NCBI GenBank assembly: GCA_905397405.1
Contig: CAJPVJ010000018.1
Location: 1-64,000, forward strand
Source of the DNA: Oppiella nova
Lineage: Eukaryota > Arthropoda > Arachnida > Sarcoptiformes > Oppiidae
Length of the DNA: 64,000 bases
Direction of reading: 5' to 3'
A program made the position numbers and the translations under genes. The notes beneath the pieces were generated by a model. That model had not been told where the DNA came from. It worked only from the letters and a program-made list of their open reading frames with translations, and searched no databases. Below are positions 26,202 to 38,800 of this stretch, one piece after another. Within the stretch, counting starts at the first letter, position 1, and each line of letters starts with the position of its first letter.

Positions 26202-27342
26202 GTCGTCTTTGGTGTCAATCGGTTGGCTTCTTGTGGTCAGCTCTACGATGGCTTTCCTGTAATTCAGTTTTGAATCCGTGGTTCCCATTCCTCACCAGAT
26301 GTTGGACTAGATATCACTCAATACTATTCAATCGATTCAATCCGACTGTCGATTCAGTCAATGATCACAATTGAGTGCTATATTCAACTCAATTCAACAT
26401 ATGGTTTGCCATCAATTCATGTGATCCTTGCTTACAATCCGTGACTGTTTTCCAGTGATATGTCACACAATATGACAACACATACACCTCTACTGTACTG
26501 TATGTGATGTACACTCACGAGTCAATACTGTATACTCTAATGCTATTAATTTGAATGACTTTTCATAAATGGTTTCATTGAATAAGTTGTATCGCATTTG
26601 TTTGAAAGTCTTAATTACACAATCAGTTAATTATAATGTGGTTATAAACAGACAAATATGATTGGATCGCATCAATGGATCAGTGGTTGTAATATTGAGA
26701 GCCCTTTAAAAGACTATTCATTGAATGCTATTCAATAAAATAGTAACCATTAGTGACAACGAGAGCCACTCTATTAGTCTACTAATAGCCATACATTTCA
26801 TCATTTGTTTGTCAATGCATTCAATTCATATGAATTGTGTATTATTTGAACGATTGTTTGGTTCACTGATTGTATCAATTGGTTTGCATTGCATTTGACT
26901 TTCACTTTCACTTGATTCACAAACCTATTAATGTTTGACACAATGTTTGGTTTAAAGTTTGTGTTAAACGAAGATTTGTTTGAAACAAATGGCAGTTCCA
27001 GTGGTGATGAGGAAAGTTTGTTGAACTTCGGCAACAATGACTTGATTTGTTTGATTAAAGACCGAAGATTTGATGACTTGTTTGAAGGAAACGAATCCAT
27101 AATTGGATGCATTGTTTGCAGAAGTGATCCAAAAGTGGAAATCAATTGTTCTTCAAATGCATTATTTGTTTGCATTAAACCATTGAGAAGTGATTTAAGT
27201 GTTGACCAAATGCTTAACCAAAGAGATGTCCATTCATTGGATCTTATTGTTAGCCAAAGATTTCTCACTCATTATAATCTTCCACTCAATCAAAACCATT
27301 TGTATCTGAAATTCATCGAAAAATGTCCCAAAATTACGAAAT
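26202..27342. repeat. Second copy of the 1.14-kb duplication
   Basis: Begins inside the first exon of HID1 (29 codons, antisense at 26288-26202) and continues through the shared promoter into the complete PEX6 gene. Differences from 25062-26200 look like allelic variation: single substitutions and indels of a few bases. Confidence 0.95.
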
Positions 27343-30300
27343 TAACAGTTGGTGTGAAAAATAGAGATTTCTATGAAAGCATTAAAAGTGATGTTTGGTC
27401 TCAAAGACTATTGGATTTGGTGTCCAATAATGGAGTGAAGATATTGTGCCGAAAACACGACATATTCTGCGCTAACAATGAGTTAATTGTATTGAATTGT
27501 GAGCCTATTCTCCAGGGAGTGATTGGAGTGAACACTGAATTGATTTTCATTAATATCAGCGAAACTGTGAACCAAAGTAACGATTGTAATGATGTGACGA
27601 TTACCGAGAACTCAGGCAAAGAGTTGGACAATAAGATAGTGAATGCCCTGAATCTGATGAACTTCACCACTCGATTGCTACTGAAGCCAACACTGAGTAA
27701 CACGGGATCAAGCATTTCGGCAAACAGTGGACACAATAGCCTGACAGCCATCCAAACTCTGACGGCTTCGACCACTTTCCTCAACTCCATGTCAATTGCC
27801 TTTAGGGTTGTAATACTATCGAAGAATCCATTAATAGATGAAATTGATTGCGAAAATGGTTGTGTCTTTCTCTCAACAAATGCCTTAACAAATAAACTCA
27901 AGTCTCAACCTAAAGATTGGGTCCGAATATGGCTTTCATCGGGCGATAAGTCTTTGAAACAAAAGCAACGCTTTTCACAAGTCTTTGCAATTGACTTCAT
28001 AAGCGACGATAATATTGCCTATATATCACCTCAACTGTGGTTTAATTTGCAGACACTTTCCTCAAATGAAATGACAAATCAGCCATTAATTCAAGAAAAT
28101 GTTACACTTATGGTAAGCACTATTTTCTTATACAGTATTACATTAAAAGCAAGTTTTTTCCAACTATCAGTCGAGTCTTATCTTTATTTTGTATATTTTA
28201 TTTGATTCGTTAGTAGTTTTATCAAATTGGTATTTTATTATTAATATCAATTATTAATAATTACAGTAACATTTGAATAGTAAAGTAAAACTCGTATTAC
28301 CAATTTAGTAACTTGTTTACCCCACATTCTTACTTCCTTGTATTGCACTAACTTACCATAGCGTAGCATACTGTAGAAACAATTACAGTATTGTCTTGAC
28401 AATAAATTAAATGTAACATACTGTAAAAGTGGTCAATTACTAACTAATGACTCAAATGTTTTCATGATTTTTAGATACGAAAAGACATTTTACTTAAAGA
28501 ACAGATCAAATACTCGCCTCAGATACAAATATCTCTCATTCAATCTCCAGAATATTCTGCAACCCATGACTTCTCTTCTTAATGCCTTAACAAATAAACT
28601 CAAGTCTCAACCTAAAGATTGGGTCCGAATATGGCTTTCATCGGGCGATAAGTCTTTGAAACAAAAGCAACGCTTTTCACAAGTCTTTGCAATTGACTTC
28701 ATAAGCGATGATAATATCGCCTATATATCACCTCAACTGTGGTTTAATTTGCAGACACTTTCCTCAAATGAAATCACAAATCAGCCATTAATTCAAGAAA
28801 ATGTTACACTTATGGTAAGCACTATTTTCTTATACAGTATTACATTAAAAGCAAGTTTTTTCAACTATTAGCCGAGTCTTATATTTATTTTGTATATTTT
28901 ATTTGATTCGTTAGTAGTTTTATCAAATTGGTATTTTATTACTAATATCAATTATTACTAATTACAATAACATTTGAATAGTAAAGTAAAACTCGTATTA
29001 CCAATTTAGTAACTTTTTTACCCCACATTCTTACTTCCTTGTAGTGCACTAACTTACCATAGCATAGCATACTGTAGAAACAATTACAGTATTGTGTTGA
29101 CAATAAATTAAATGTAACATACTGTAATACTGTACTGGTCAATTACTAACTAATGACTATTTACAAAAGTACTAAAAATCTATGCTTTTCTGTAAAATGA
29201 ATTTCTTGTCTAGTTTATGAGCGGAGTCTATGTTTATAGAGAGTAAGTTAGAGGTCTTATAAGACGTTGGGTACTGAAGAGAAGAATATTAAAAAGTTAT
29301 TTCAATAAAAAGCGATATATTGTGAAGAATGATGTGATTGGGATCTGGAGTCAAGACGACCCCTTTTATCACAACAAATCAAAAGGCGTATCCCATAACC
29401 AATGGCCAGTTATCTATTTTAGAGTTAATTCAATTGAAGGGAATGGATGTTTGATTGACTCGAATCATTCAAATTTATACCAAACCGGAAGCACTCACAG
29501 TCTTATTCCTGCAACTCTTGGGTCCTACTATCGGACAAATATAATGCAATTTGAGGACAATCCCATCCCTTTAGGCTTAGATTCTTATGTCAAATGTTTA
29601 TGCGATTTAGTTATGCCTTATTTGATGCCAAAGCGAACATCCATTGGAATGGTTATGATTGAGGGGCCCATCGGTTCCGGAAAGAAGACAATTGTGAGAG
29701 CGATGTGTAAGAACTGGAATCTCCATCTCTATCACGTGAACACTAATGACATATTGGGTGATACGGGCGGACAAACGGAAACTAAGATGAGGGCCGCGCT
29801 CTCGAAAGCAATGGTGTATTCGCCGACTGTTGTCATGATTTCCAATATTAATATTCTGGCGAACAATGAGTTATTCGATGACTCGAGGATTGCAAAGATT
29901 TTCAGTCAAACAATGTTTGAAATGAATGACGCGAACAGTGAATATCCAATAGTAGTCATTGCAACCAATTCTGAACCAAAATTATTTGCTTGCAATGAAT
30001 TGAACTCATTGTTCATTCACTCACTAGAAGTGGATGGTCTCGATGTGGAGGAAAGGGAGTCTATATTAAGATCACTTATGGGACAAATACCCACCAGTGA
30101 TGTCCACTTCAAAGAATTGGCCCAAAAGAGCTCTACATTGAATTTGTCTGATTTAAAAGCTTTAGTCTTAAAAGCTCTCAAATATGCTTTCGAGTCATTT
30201 AATGATAACAATGACAACATAGATGCGAGTGATTTAACCCTATCAGGAGTGGTTGTGACCAATGATTATCTCGTGAGAGCTTTGAATGATTTGCAGAAAA

Positions 30301-31127
30301 TGCATTCCGAAGCAATCGGTTCACCAAACATCCCAAATGTTAAATGGGAGGACATTGGAGGTCATGAAGCAATTAAATCGGAAATTTTAGATACAATACA
30401 ATTACCCCTCGAATGTCCACAACTGATATCTCTTGGTTTCAAGCGCTCAGGAGTTCTTCTATACGGCCCGCCCGGCACTGGGAAGACACTGCTGGCCAAA
30501 GCAGCCGCCACTCAGTGTTCTCTTAACTTCTTGAGCGTTAAGGGACCGGAACTGATCAATATGTTTGTCGGACAAAGTGAAGAGAATGTCCGCAATATAT
30601 TCTTGAGGGCCCAGAAGTGCGCGCCGTCTGTCATATTCTTTGATGAATTGGATTCATTGGCGCCAAACAGAGGCCATAGCGGAGACTCCGGTGGTGTTAT
30701 GGATAGAGTGGTGTCTCAATTGTTGGCAGAAATGGATGGAATCAATAAATGTAATCAAGTGTTTGTGATCGGGGCCACAAACAGAGTGGACCTATTGGAC
30801 AGCGCACTCCTTAGGCCCGGAAGGTTTGACCGTTTATTATATGTGGGAATCGCTGAGGACTCTGAATCAAGACTTAAGATATTAAAGGCTTTGACCCGAA
30901 AATTTAATTTCGAGAGTGATCTCGATTTGGAAGGGATTGAGAGGTTGTGTCCGTCCGGCCTGTCGGGCGCCGACTTGTACTCCATTTGTTCCAATGCTTT
31001 GATGAAAGCAATTGAGAGGAATATTCGACAATTGAATGACAAGACTCTGGCCGAAGAGGAATTAAGCGAAATTGTGGTACAAATGTCTGATTTCACGTCT
31101 GTTTTGCCCAAAACTTATGACAATTGA
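26931..31127 (+). CDS. PEX6: PEX6, peroxisomal AAA ATPase (assembly-damaged)
   Basis: With PEX1 it forms the hexamer that pulls PEX5 from the peroxisome membrane. Exons: 26931-28112, 28475 to about 28580, and 29214-31127. D1 has a Walker A loop GPIGSGKK and a Walker-B-like stretch without the acidic pair, as usual for PEX6 D1. D2 is complete: GPPGTGKT, VKGPELINMFVGQSEENVRN, FFDELDSLAP, GDSGGVMDRVVSQLLAEMDG, GATNRVDLLDSALLRPGRFD and TRKFNF, matching human PEX6 closely. Two problems interrupt the reading. The exon at 28475 runs into a second copy of the end of exon 1 (28581-28814) out of frame. Exon 3 has an in-frame TAA at 29244-29246, although coding similarity (ILKSYF...KNDVIGI) continues beyond it. 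The middle of the gene is therefore unreliable here. Confidence 0.9.
27879..28452. repeat. First copy of a 0.58-kb direct duplication inside PEX6
   Basis: Covers the last 78 codons of PEX6 exon 1 and most of the following intron. It recurs at 28581-29158, offset about 702 bp, with a few differences (ATGACAAATC against ATCACAAATC, and others). Confidence 0.95.
28581..29158. repeat. Second copy of the 0.58-kb PEX6 duplication
   Basis: Fused directly to the end of the exon that starts at 28475, with no splice site and a change of frame. It ends within the intron, after which the sequence leads to the acceptor at 29212-29213. Confidence 0.95.
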
Positions 31128-32505
31128 TAATAAAGTTATTTGAATAATGATGTGAATTATATTGAAACTTTTATTCTTTATACAATTTTTTAAATTCAAT
31201 AAATCAATTGAATTAATTTGACAATACTTTCAAAAATAACAACAAAACAATTGATAGAATAGTTTAATTACATAATAGAGAACTTTATTTATATTATATT
31301 TATATTTATATAAAACCAGATATAATGCATATCTCGAGAACATGTCTGGAATCGAGGTTTTGATCACTCAATACATTGAATAACTTCTTAATTCAATTCA
31401 ACAATAATTGCTAATAACATAGGATTCGATAGTTTCGATGTTTTCAATACTAAAGCACTTCTTTGAATAAAAACTGTCTTTTTGTCCCTTTTTAATGGTT
31501 ACCCAGAATACCGAATAATTATTGATTTTATACCGAATTTATTACATTTTGCTAATTATAGTAATTATTGAATATATTGAGAACATAACTGCAAAATATC
31601 TTAAAGTTTGCATTATTTGTGATTTAATTGTAACAATAAATCGGCTCTTCATTTAAGACTTTGGATTAAAACAAAGGAATGTTTAAAAGTTTGTTAAGTA
31701 TTGTTTTGAAAACTTATGGTTTGATTATGTGATTGTGTGGAAGATTTAAACTCCAATTACAGTAGTTTATGGAATAAATTGTTGAATAGATTGGATTCAT
31801 TGATCATTCATTGCTACCTGTAAATGAGTCAATTGAATCCACATTAAGTATATTTCAAATCATAATACTGTAAATATAGTTATAAGAAGTTATCATAAAT
31901 TATGAATTCCCAGTATTTACAAACAAAAAGTTTAGGGTTTCAAGTTGATATTATCGTATTTTATAATATGCTTTTCATTAATTTAGTTTGAAAATATTTT
32001 GTTTTGATTAATAAATATAATATATTTAAAGTTAAAATATGTTCAAAAATGCTCAGAATTTGTCTCCAATAACAACACAATCAATCAGATTCTCACTCAT
32101 ATATAATCTTAAATTGTTTTCATATAATATATGTTTATATCAATAGTTAGCGAATGTATTACAAAATGAAGACAAATGAAGAGCCAATCATTAGTTCAGA
32201 TAATACTGTCTTAGAGTCGGTTCCCCTCTTATAAACAGATCAAATCATTACAATTTGAATGACTTATGACTCGAAGAATATTTGAAAATAAATAAATTGT
32301 GAAAACTATATACCGATAAGAATTAGTGATAAATAATAATTAATAAACAAATTTCAATTAAAAACCCATTCATAAAAACAGAACAGAAGTAAAAATGATT
32401 GAAAATATTGTGAAAACAATGAAAAGAATTATATAACGATTAAAAGGATCGACTCATTGATGCGTGTAATGGATGGGGAGATGGAAGCGATGAGCGGATG
32501 TGCCG
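31128..32505. other. Convergent intergenic region between PEX6 and SNAP-25
   Basis: AT-rich, no open frame of note. It holds the 3' UTR of PEX6 (AATAAAG just after the stop) and of SNAP-25. Confidence 0.6.
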
Positions 32506-33159
32506 TTATTTGAGGAGTTTCTGCGCCCTTTCGTTAGCGCCTTGTATTCGGTTCTTATTAGACTCGGCCTTATCATTGATTCGACCCAACTGTTGGTTCT
32601 GAGAGCCGATCTCCTGTCCCATATCGATGGCCATATTCCTGAGGTTCCCGATCATAGTGGACACCTGTCCCATATTGTCCTCCATCTCGTCTTCGCGCGC
32701 GTCTTTGGTGATCCTTCCGATGTATTGCGTGGAGATAATGCCTCCACCGTTGCGCTCGTCCACCACACGAGCGGCGGGCTGTCCCGACACGACGCCATCG
32801 CCCGATGACTTCCAGGTGCCCGCGTCCTCCTTGAACTCGCTGGACTTACCGCACGGACAGACACAGATGCCGCAGCACTTCTCCATGCCCGTCAGGTTCT
32901 TCTCGGCCTCCTTCATGTCAGTGTTGATCTTATCCATGTCCTCCTCGATGCGGTCCAGTTGTTCGCCCTGTTCGTCGAGTGCCACGAGTGTCCGGATGCC
33001 CGCCTCCTTGGACTCATCGCAAAGAGCTAACATCCGTCGCGTCGACTCCAGCGAGTCATCGGTCGCCGAATTGGCCTTCATTTGCAACTCTTCCAGCTCT
33101 GTCAACGGCACCGCTGGCGCCCCATTCACCTCCTCGGCCACCACTGGTGGTGCAGGCAT
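32506..33159 (-). CDS. SNAP25: SNAP-25, synaptosomal-associated Qbc-SNARE
   Basis: Forms the SNARE bundle with syntaxin and synaptobrevin for vesicle exocytosis at the plasma membrane. The start [13 protein letters not shown] gives 217 aa (human 206), read as a single exon. The first SNARE helix holds [20 protein letters not shown] and [21 protein letters not shown] cysteine cluster CCGICVCPC is the palmitoylation site. The second SNARE helix runs from [20 protein letters not shown] to [20 protein letters not shown]. The linker keeps DGVVSGQP and RVVDER. The frame is open upstream of the chosen ATG, but that part is histidine-rich and not conserved. The coding sequence is far more GC-rich than its surroundings and lacks the many introns of vertebrate SNAP25. 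It is head to head with the otubain gene. Confidence 0.95.
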   Translation of the reverse strand: MPAPPVVAEEVNGAPAVPLTELEELQMKANSATDDSLESTRRMLALCDESKEAGIRTLVALDEQGEQLDRIEEDMDKINTDMKEAEKNLTGMEKCCGICVCPCGKSSEFKEDAGTWKSSGDGVVSGQPAARVVDERNGGGIISTQYIGRITKDAREDEMEDNMGQVSTMIGNLRNMAIDMGQEIGSQNQQLGRINDKAESNKNRIQGANERAQKLLK

Positions 33160-33741
33160 TGCGCTGAGCTTCACGGTATCGCGAGCTTTGATGACAAATG
33201 TGGTGATAATGTGGTTGTGGTTGTGGTCACAGTCTGTGTGTCTGTGTCTGTGACTCAATCCAATCACTCATTCATTTAACACAATCACTAATCAATGAAA
33301 TGACGCTTCACTGCAGGTCTCCAACGCCTACAGCACTGCACTGCGCAACGCATACACATAGTATGACTACAGTATGTATGATATCGCATAGTATTAGACC
33401 CACTGCTCCACTGCTCACTCCTGTGCATCACTCACTCCCAGACACTGCAAACACCACTCATACACCCCTATATGTACTCATCACTACAATACAGTACTAT
33501 AGCCCCAGTCAATGGGTACCACTGTATCACACAATTCACCAAATCTTATGAATTTGATTGAATGCAAGGGTCTATCGTTTACTGTATTTGCAACTTTTGT
33601 TGAACTAAGAAATTATTTGTCCATTCATTACAATTTCTCGAGCATTATCATTGCATACAATCTCACAAACAATCACTAAATAATCTACCCTTAATATACT
33701 GCGAATATTTTAATAATTAATCACATAATGAGTCAGCGCTA

Positions 33742-33772
<31 letters not shown>

Positions 33773-34304
33773 GAGAGAGAGACAGAGAGCTGATTATGGT
33801 TAATTCTGTAGTAGTGATTTATTGAGTGCATTGTTACCAGCTAAATTAACAATGACTATTATATATTGTATGTGATAGATATGATTAAATATAGCGTATA
33901 ATTAAACCCGTGACACATGTATGAAGTTGTGGTGCTTGTGATGCACTGCAGTCTCTGCACAAAGGGTTGTGTCTGTGATGAACCAAACTTTGAGATCACA
34001 AATCATTGGACTTTAAAACCATTAAAATGAGTGTTGAATAAAGAGATGAATTGAATAGAAATCATAAATTGATGGCTGAGTTGGTGTCTATTGGGAGAGA
34101 TGTGGAGTGAGGGCTGATATGGGGGGCGATGGGGGCAGAGAGGGGGCCAATGGGGGAGCGTTTGTGTGGAGACGTGTTGAGTGAATGGGAACTCGATTTG
34201 CATTCAATTGTTTAGTGTTTCGTTCAATCATTTGAATTGCATTTGAGTTTTGCTTTTCATTTGAATAGCTATTCATTGATTGGTTGCAAATTGGGATCAA
34301 TTTC
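33160..34304. other. Region between the SNAP-25 and otubain start codons
   Basis: Presumed to hold both promoters and 5' leaders. It contains a GA microsatellite near 33742-33789 and a G-rich tract near 34110-34160. No coding exon is recognised. Confidence 0.55.
33742..33789. repeat. GA dinucleotide microsatellite
   Basis: About 48 bases of AG/GA repeats with two interruptions, in the SNAP-25/otubain intergenic region. GA tracts near promoters can bind GAGA-type factors, but nothing here shows that. Confidence 0.95.
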
Positions 34305-35468
34305 ATGACAACTGTGAACATGAGTGAAGCCAACGATGTGTCCAACAATGATAATCAAGTGACTTGTAATATGACCGCAGGTTTGCAGTAATGGATGAAT
34401 GAGTTGATTGTGTGACTGAATTGATTGTCTCTTAGCCACGGAAGCAAATAACGATGAATTGATTTTAGCTCAAGAGAAACAGATCGAGAAGGAGATCGCA
34501 GACAAGACAGATCTGGTCGGACAGCGACTCGAGGTCTCGAAACTCGTGAACGAATATTCAGCCGACGATCACATCTATCGCCACAAGATTTTCGTAATGA
34601 CTTGACTCACACTCCAAGACATTGTCTCACAATAACTAATGATTTTGACAAATGACAGGATTTGCAGAAGAGTTACGCCTTCATCCGGAAGACCAGACCC
34701 GACGGCAACTGCTTTTTCCGTGCGTTTAGTTTTGGATATTTTGAGTATTTATTGCGAGATCGACAAGAGTTGGACCGGTTTTGGCCAATCGCTCAGCAAA
34801 GTAAGGATAAGCTCGTGGAACAGGGCTTTCCTCAGTTCACTATCGAAGACTTCCACGAAGTGGTACAACACATGACACTATCTGCTGATCACTTCCGCAT
34901 CACTTGATCTCATTGTTTGTTTGAATAGTTTATGGATATCTTAAAGAAAATAAGGGAAGGAATCAAAGTCGAGGAATTGGTTGAACTGTTCAACGAATCG
35001 GGAATTTCAGACTATTTAGTGGTTTACGTCCGACTCATCACTTCAGGACACCTTCAGAAAGAATCTGAGTTTTTCTCGAATTTCATTGAAGGCCACAGAA
35101 CTGTCTCTGAGTTCTGTAAGCAAGAAGTGGAACCGATGTATAAAGAGAGCGATCACATCCATATCATCGCTTTGACCGCTGAGTTCAAAGTTGGCGTTCG
35201 TATCGTATATATGGTAACACATCGCTCACCACTCCTTACCATTCATTCGTCATATTATCAAATGTTTTGTACTATCATTTACAGGACAGAGGAGAGGGAG
35301 GAAAGGCTAACACTCATGACTTTGGCATAGAAGACGGCTCACCTGATGTGCCCAAAGTATTTCTACTCTACAGACCAGGTCTGCATTTGTCGGTATTGTT
35401 GTCTTGTCTTAAATCATGACTTTATATAACTTTCAGGTCATTACGATGTACTCTATCCAGTCAACTGA
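34305..35468 (+). CDS. OTUB1: Otubain deubiquitinase (OTUB1/2 family)
   Basis: Cysteine protease that cleaves Lys48-linked ubiquitin chains and can inhibit E2 enzymes. Six exons: 34305-34380, 34436-34593, 34659-34862, 34929-35213, 35285-35378 and 35437-35468; 282 aa (human OTUB1 271). The catalytic Asp and Cys lie in TRPDGNCFFRAF and the catalytic His in PGHYDVLYP at the C-terminus. Other family blocks are QFTIEDFHEV, SDYLVVYVRLITSGHLQKES, EPMYKESDHIHIIAL and YMDRGEGG. The start was taken at 34305; a second in-frame ATG follows five codons later. The first 26 or so residues are not conserved. All introns are 54-71 nt. Length and N-terminal layout fit OTUB1 rather than the shorter OTUB2. Confidence 0.95.
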
Positions 35469-35849
35469 AACATTGGTTTCATGATTATAATTATTACTAC
35501 TTTATTAATGATTTAATAATAAAATAATAATAATAATAAATTTTCTGCAAAACTCATCCAATTTTTAAAAATATTGTTTTTATTTTGAATTACATTTACA
35601 GCAAAATATTGATTATTTAATCTAAATTTTAATTTATACTAATCTGTTGTATAATATTGTGATTTAAACTTGACACAATTTGTCATAAATAAATGAATCG
35701 TTTTTTATGAAACAAATCTATATTACTATAAGATTATTAACAAATCTTATCAGTTACTTATTATTATGAATAGAATTTACTTACTGAGAAAATATATTTT
35801 TATTGAATTTCTTATAAGAATTCGAATCCGTCACTAACTTACTTCGCGC
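35469..35849. other. Convergent intergenic region between otubain and papilin
   Basis: AT-rich, probably both 3' UTRs. No coding signal. Confidence 0.6.
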
Positions 35850-38800
35850 TCATCTGAACAGAATGTCGGATAAACATTCCAACTGTCCGGCGAGAAAACA
35901 GGAACGGCAGCAGAATTTGGCGTAATGAGGGTTATTGCAATACTTGGCCTTCACTATAATCTCACAATTGGCAAAATATTGGCTGTCCTCGCAATCTCCA
36001 GAGAGCGGTCCTAAACATTATAATTAAAAATTATTTTTCATATTCAATTCATATAAATATCAATTGGCACTCACTGTTACTGTTGACATTAATGGGAATG
36101 GTAGCCACCGCGTCCCTATAACTATTGGCTGCACGAGTGGACATCAAAGGGCTTAGCAATCGGCTATTCAATATATGTTAATCGCACAACAAACCATCAT
36201 AGGCTATCACAGACAACAGACTGTGATTACCCTACAGTGACAACTTCTTGGTCCACTAACAGCAATGCCTCCCATTCACTATACATTCCAACTCAAGAGT
36301 CATTCCAACCGTATATTCTGAAGCACTCGATATAATCTGTACATTCAGTGGTGAATCTGAATTGGTTGTCAATTTTGGTGAATAAATAAAATTTAAAAAT
36401 AAATATAAAAAGCATTACGTAATTTTACTAGATAAATATTATTACAAAAAGTATATTAGTAAAATTAATAAAACAGTTAATATTAGTAAATTAGTAAATC
36501 ATTAGTCATACCATATCTATGATCAGGTAATATAGGTCTTAAGTTTGGATCAATTGGTTGAATGTTACCATTGAGTGTATAATTAGTTTGTTCTCTAATA
36601 CTGGTTGAGTTAAACGAAGAGGAATCGTATGGTCTAATGTCAGGTTCGGATGAAGAAAAGTCAAGTAATAACATGACATCCCACAGAGCAATAGGTCCTA
36701 AACCATTGTACGCCTATTCAAAATGTTAATCAAGTCTAATTGCTATACAGTAATCTAGTGTATGCCTGACCCATACCTGACAGGTATAAATGCCTCCGTC
36801 CTTATCATCAACTTTTCTAATAAGTAAAGTAAAATTACTGAACTGTCGGTATTGAATGCTATTTAATGGTAACATTTGCTGTCCTCTCCACCTATTAGTA
36901 TGATTTAAGTGTTATTCAGAGTTATGTTTGTTAGCATAAGAAATGGTTAATAATGTCAGACCAAGTGACTCGTGGATCAGGATTTCCAATAGCATTGCAC
37001 TGTAAAAATGACGGCAACCCCAACTGTGCTATTACTATTTGAGGCCCGGGCAATATGCGTGCCGGTGCTAACACAGTTGCATAATATGAATTTAGTTGTT
37101 AAGTTGTTATGAATTTAGGGTTAATTAAATGTCAAAACTCTAAAACTGTACATACCGTTAATCGTAAGCTTAGTGTACATCATATTGACATTATCTGTGG
37201 TGCACTCATAAGTACCGGCGTCTTCGTTCTCCAAACTCTTGATACTAAGCGAACCATTTGGGAGGATCTGAACCCTTTCGTTAAGCAAATACAGGGGCTG
37301 TCCGTCTCTATTCCAAGACACTTGCGCCGATTGTGTCGGCAGAAAGCAATCAATGGTTACATCACTGCCAGGAGTGGCCAGCACTTCAGTTTGCGTTGAG
37401 TGGCCTCCCAACTGATTCGGGTCATAGTGTAAGCTCTTATTAGGAGTAATACCTTCGGCTAAGACACAGATATCAGCGCATCCATTGTTACAACACTTGT
37501 CGTCTCCACGACAGTCGGCGTCATTCCTGCACCGATCGACACAATCAGACGCTAACACATTAGAAGAGGATATATCTGGCGGACAGATTCCCGGCTTATT
37601 TCTTAGTCTGCAAACAGGTTGAGCTCTGGGTTCCCCTCTCTCAGCCCTATAGACTTCAACGGCACACGACTTGTCTTCGGGACATTGGAAAACATAACAG
37701 GGATTAGAGCACCGGCAGGCACTACAGCCTCTCTCGTCCACAAACTCATCGATACCGAAAGGACAGCGTTGGTCCTCGCAGTCAGACGGCGGACAGTCGT
37801 ATGATTTGGTCGATGGTTTGATTTCAGTGGGAATGGGTGTCTGAATTGGAGAGATATGCGAACAGAATCTCATACATACTTCATATGTTTTGAACCGATT
37901 CTTATTGCCATTACAACCGCCGTAAACAAATGGAAGACAGTTATGGCTCTGGGGGTCATAAAACCAAAAGGCTTCGGTCTGACGACACGGCCCCGACTCC
38001 ACATCCAAACGACACACAACTGTTTAACAGAAATCAAATTATAGGCACCAAGTTGTTCATGATAAATACTTAATCATTTTAAGCAATGTAGTTTACCTTC
38101 GCTGGAATCGTCAACTCCCGGACCTTCAATGGGTTTGGAAGTCTTGGCCAGACATCTATTTTCACATTCTTCTCTATTCTCAAAGCGATTCTCATTTCCA
38201 GCACATCCACCAAAAATGAATTGTTTGCACGCATTGTCTTCTCGTGAGTAATGCCATCGCGGAAAGTATCCCTTACAGACACCCGCCTCATGCGGCAGGT
38301 CACAGATGTTAGCAGTAGGGGCTGTCACAGAGCTCGGGTATGGACCTCTGTTTTGACATTGAGTTTCACACATCTCTTTACTGTTATATCGATTAGCATT
38401 TCCATGACATCCACTAAATAAGAATTCCAGACATTCATTGGCGTTGACGTCGAAATACCATTGAGTGAATCGTCCGGAACACGAACCGACCACTTTAGAT
38501 CTGAAATCACACCACCATATGACTAAATGGGTTATATTACTTATTTCTTACTAATTATTCTATCAAATAAAATTAGAAAAAATGTGTACACGAACAATTA
38601 GTACACGGACTTTTGAAAGTTCTATAACTTTTGCTAAAATAATTAATTTATAGTTAAAATGATAGATCAATTTGATTCATACAGTCTGCAAATGTCTTGA
38701 GAGTTCCAACACTTGGCCTCACAATCGCTTCGAGATGTGAACCTATTTTCATTGCCATCACATCCCCCATAGAGAAACTCTTTGCACACACCGTCTGTCC

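Noticed and set aside
28464-28871. A 135-codon open frame that could be an extra PEX6 exon.
   Set aside because: It reads the exon from 28475 in the wrong frame and then enters the duplicated end of exon 1. It exists only because of the seam at 28580.
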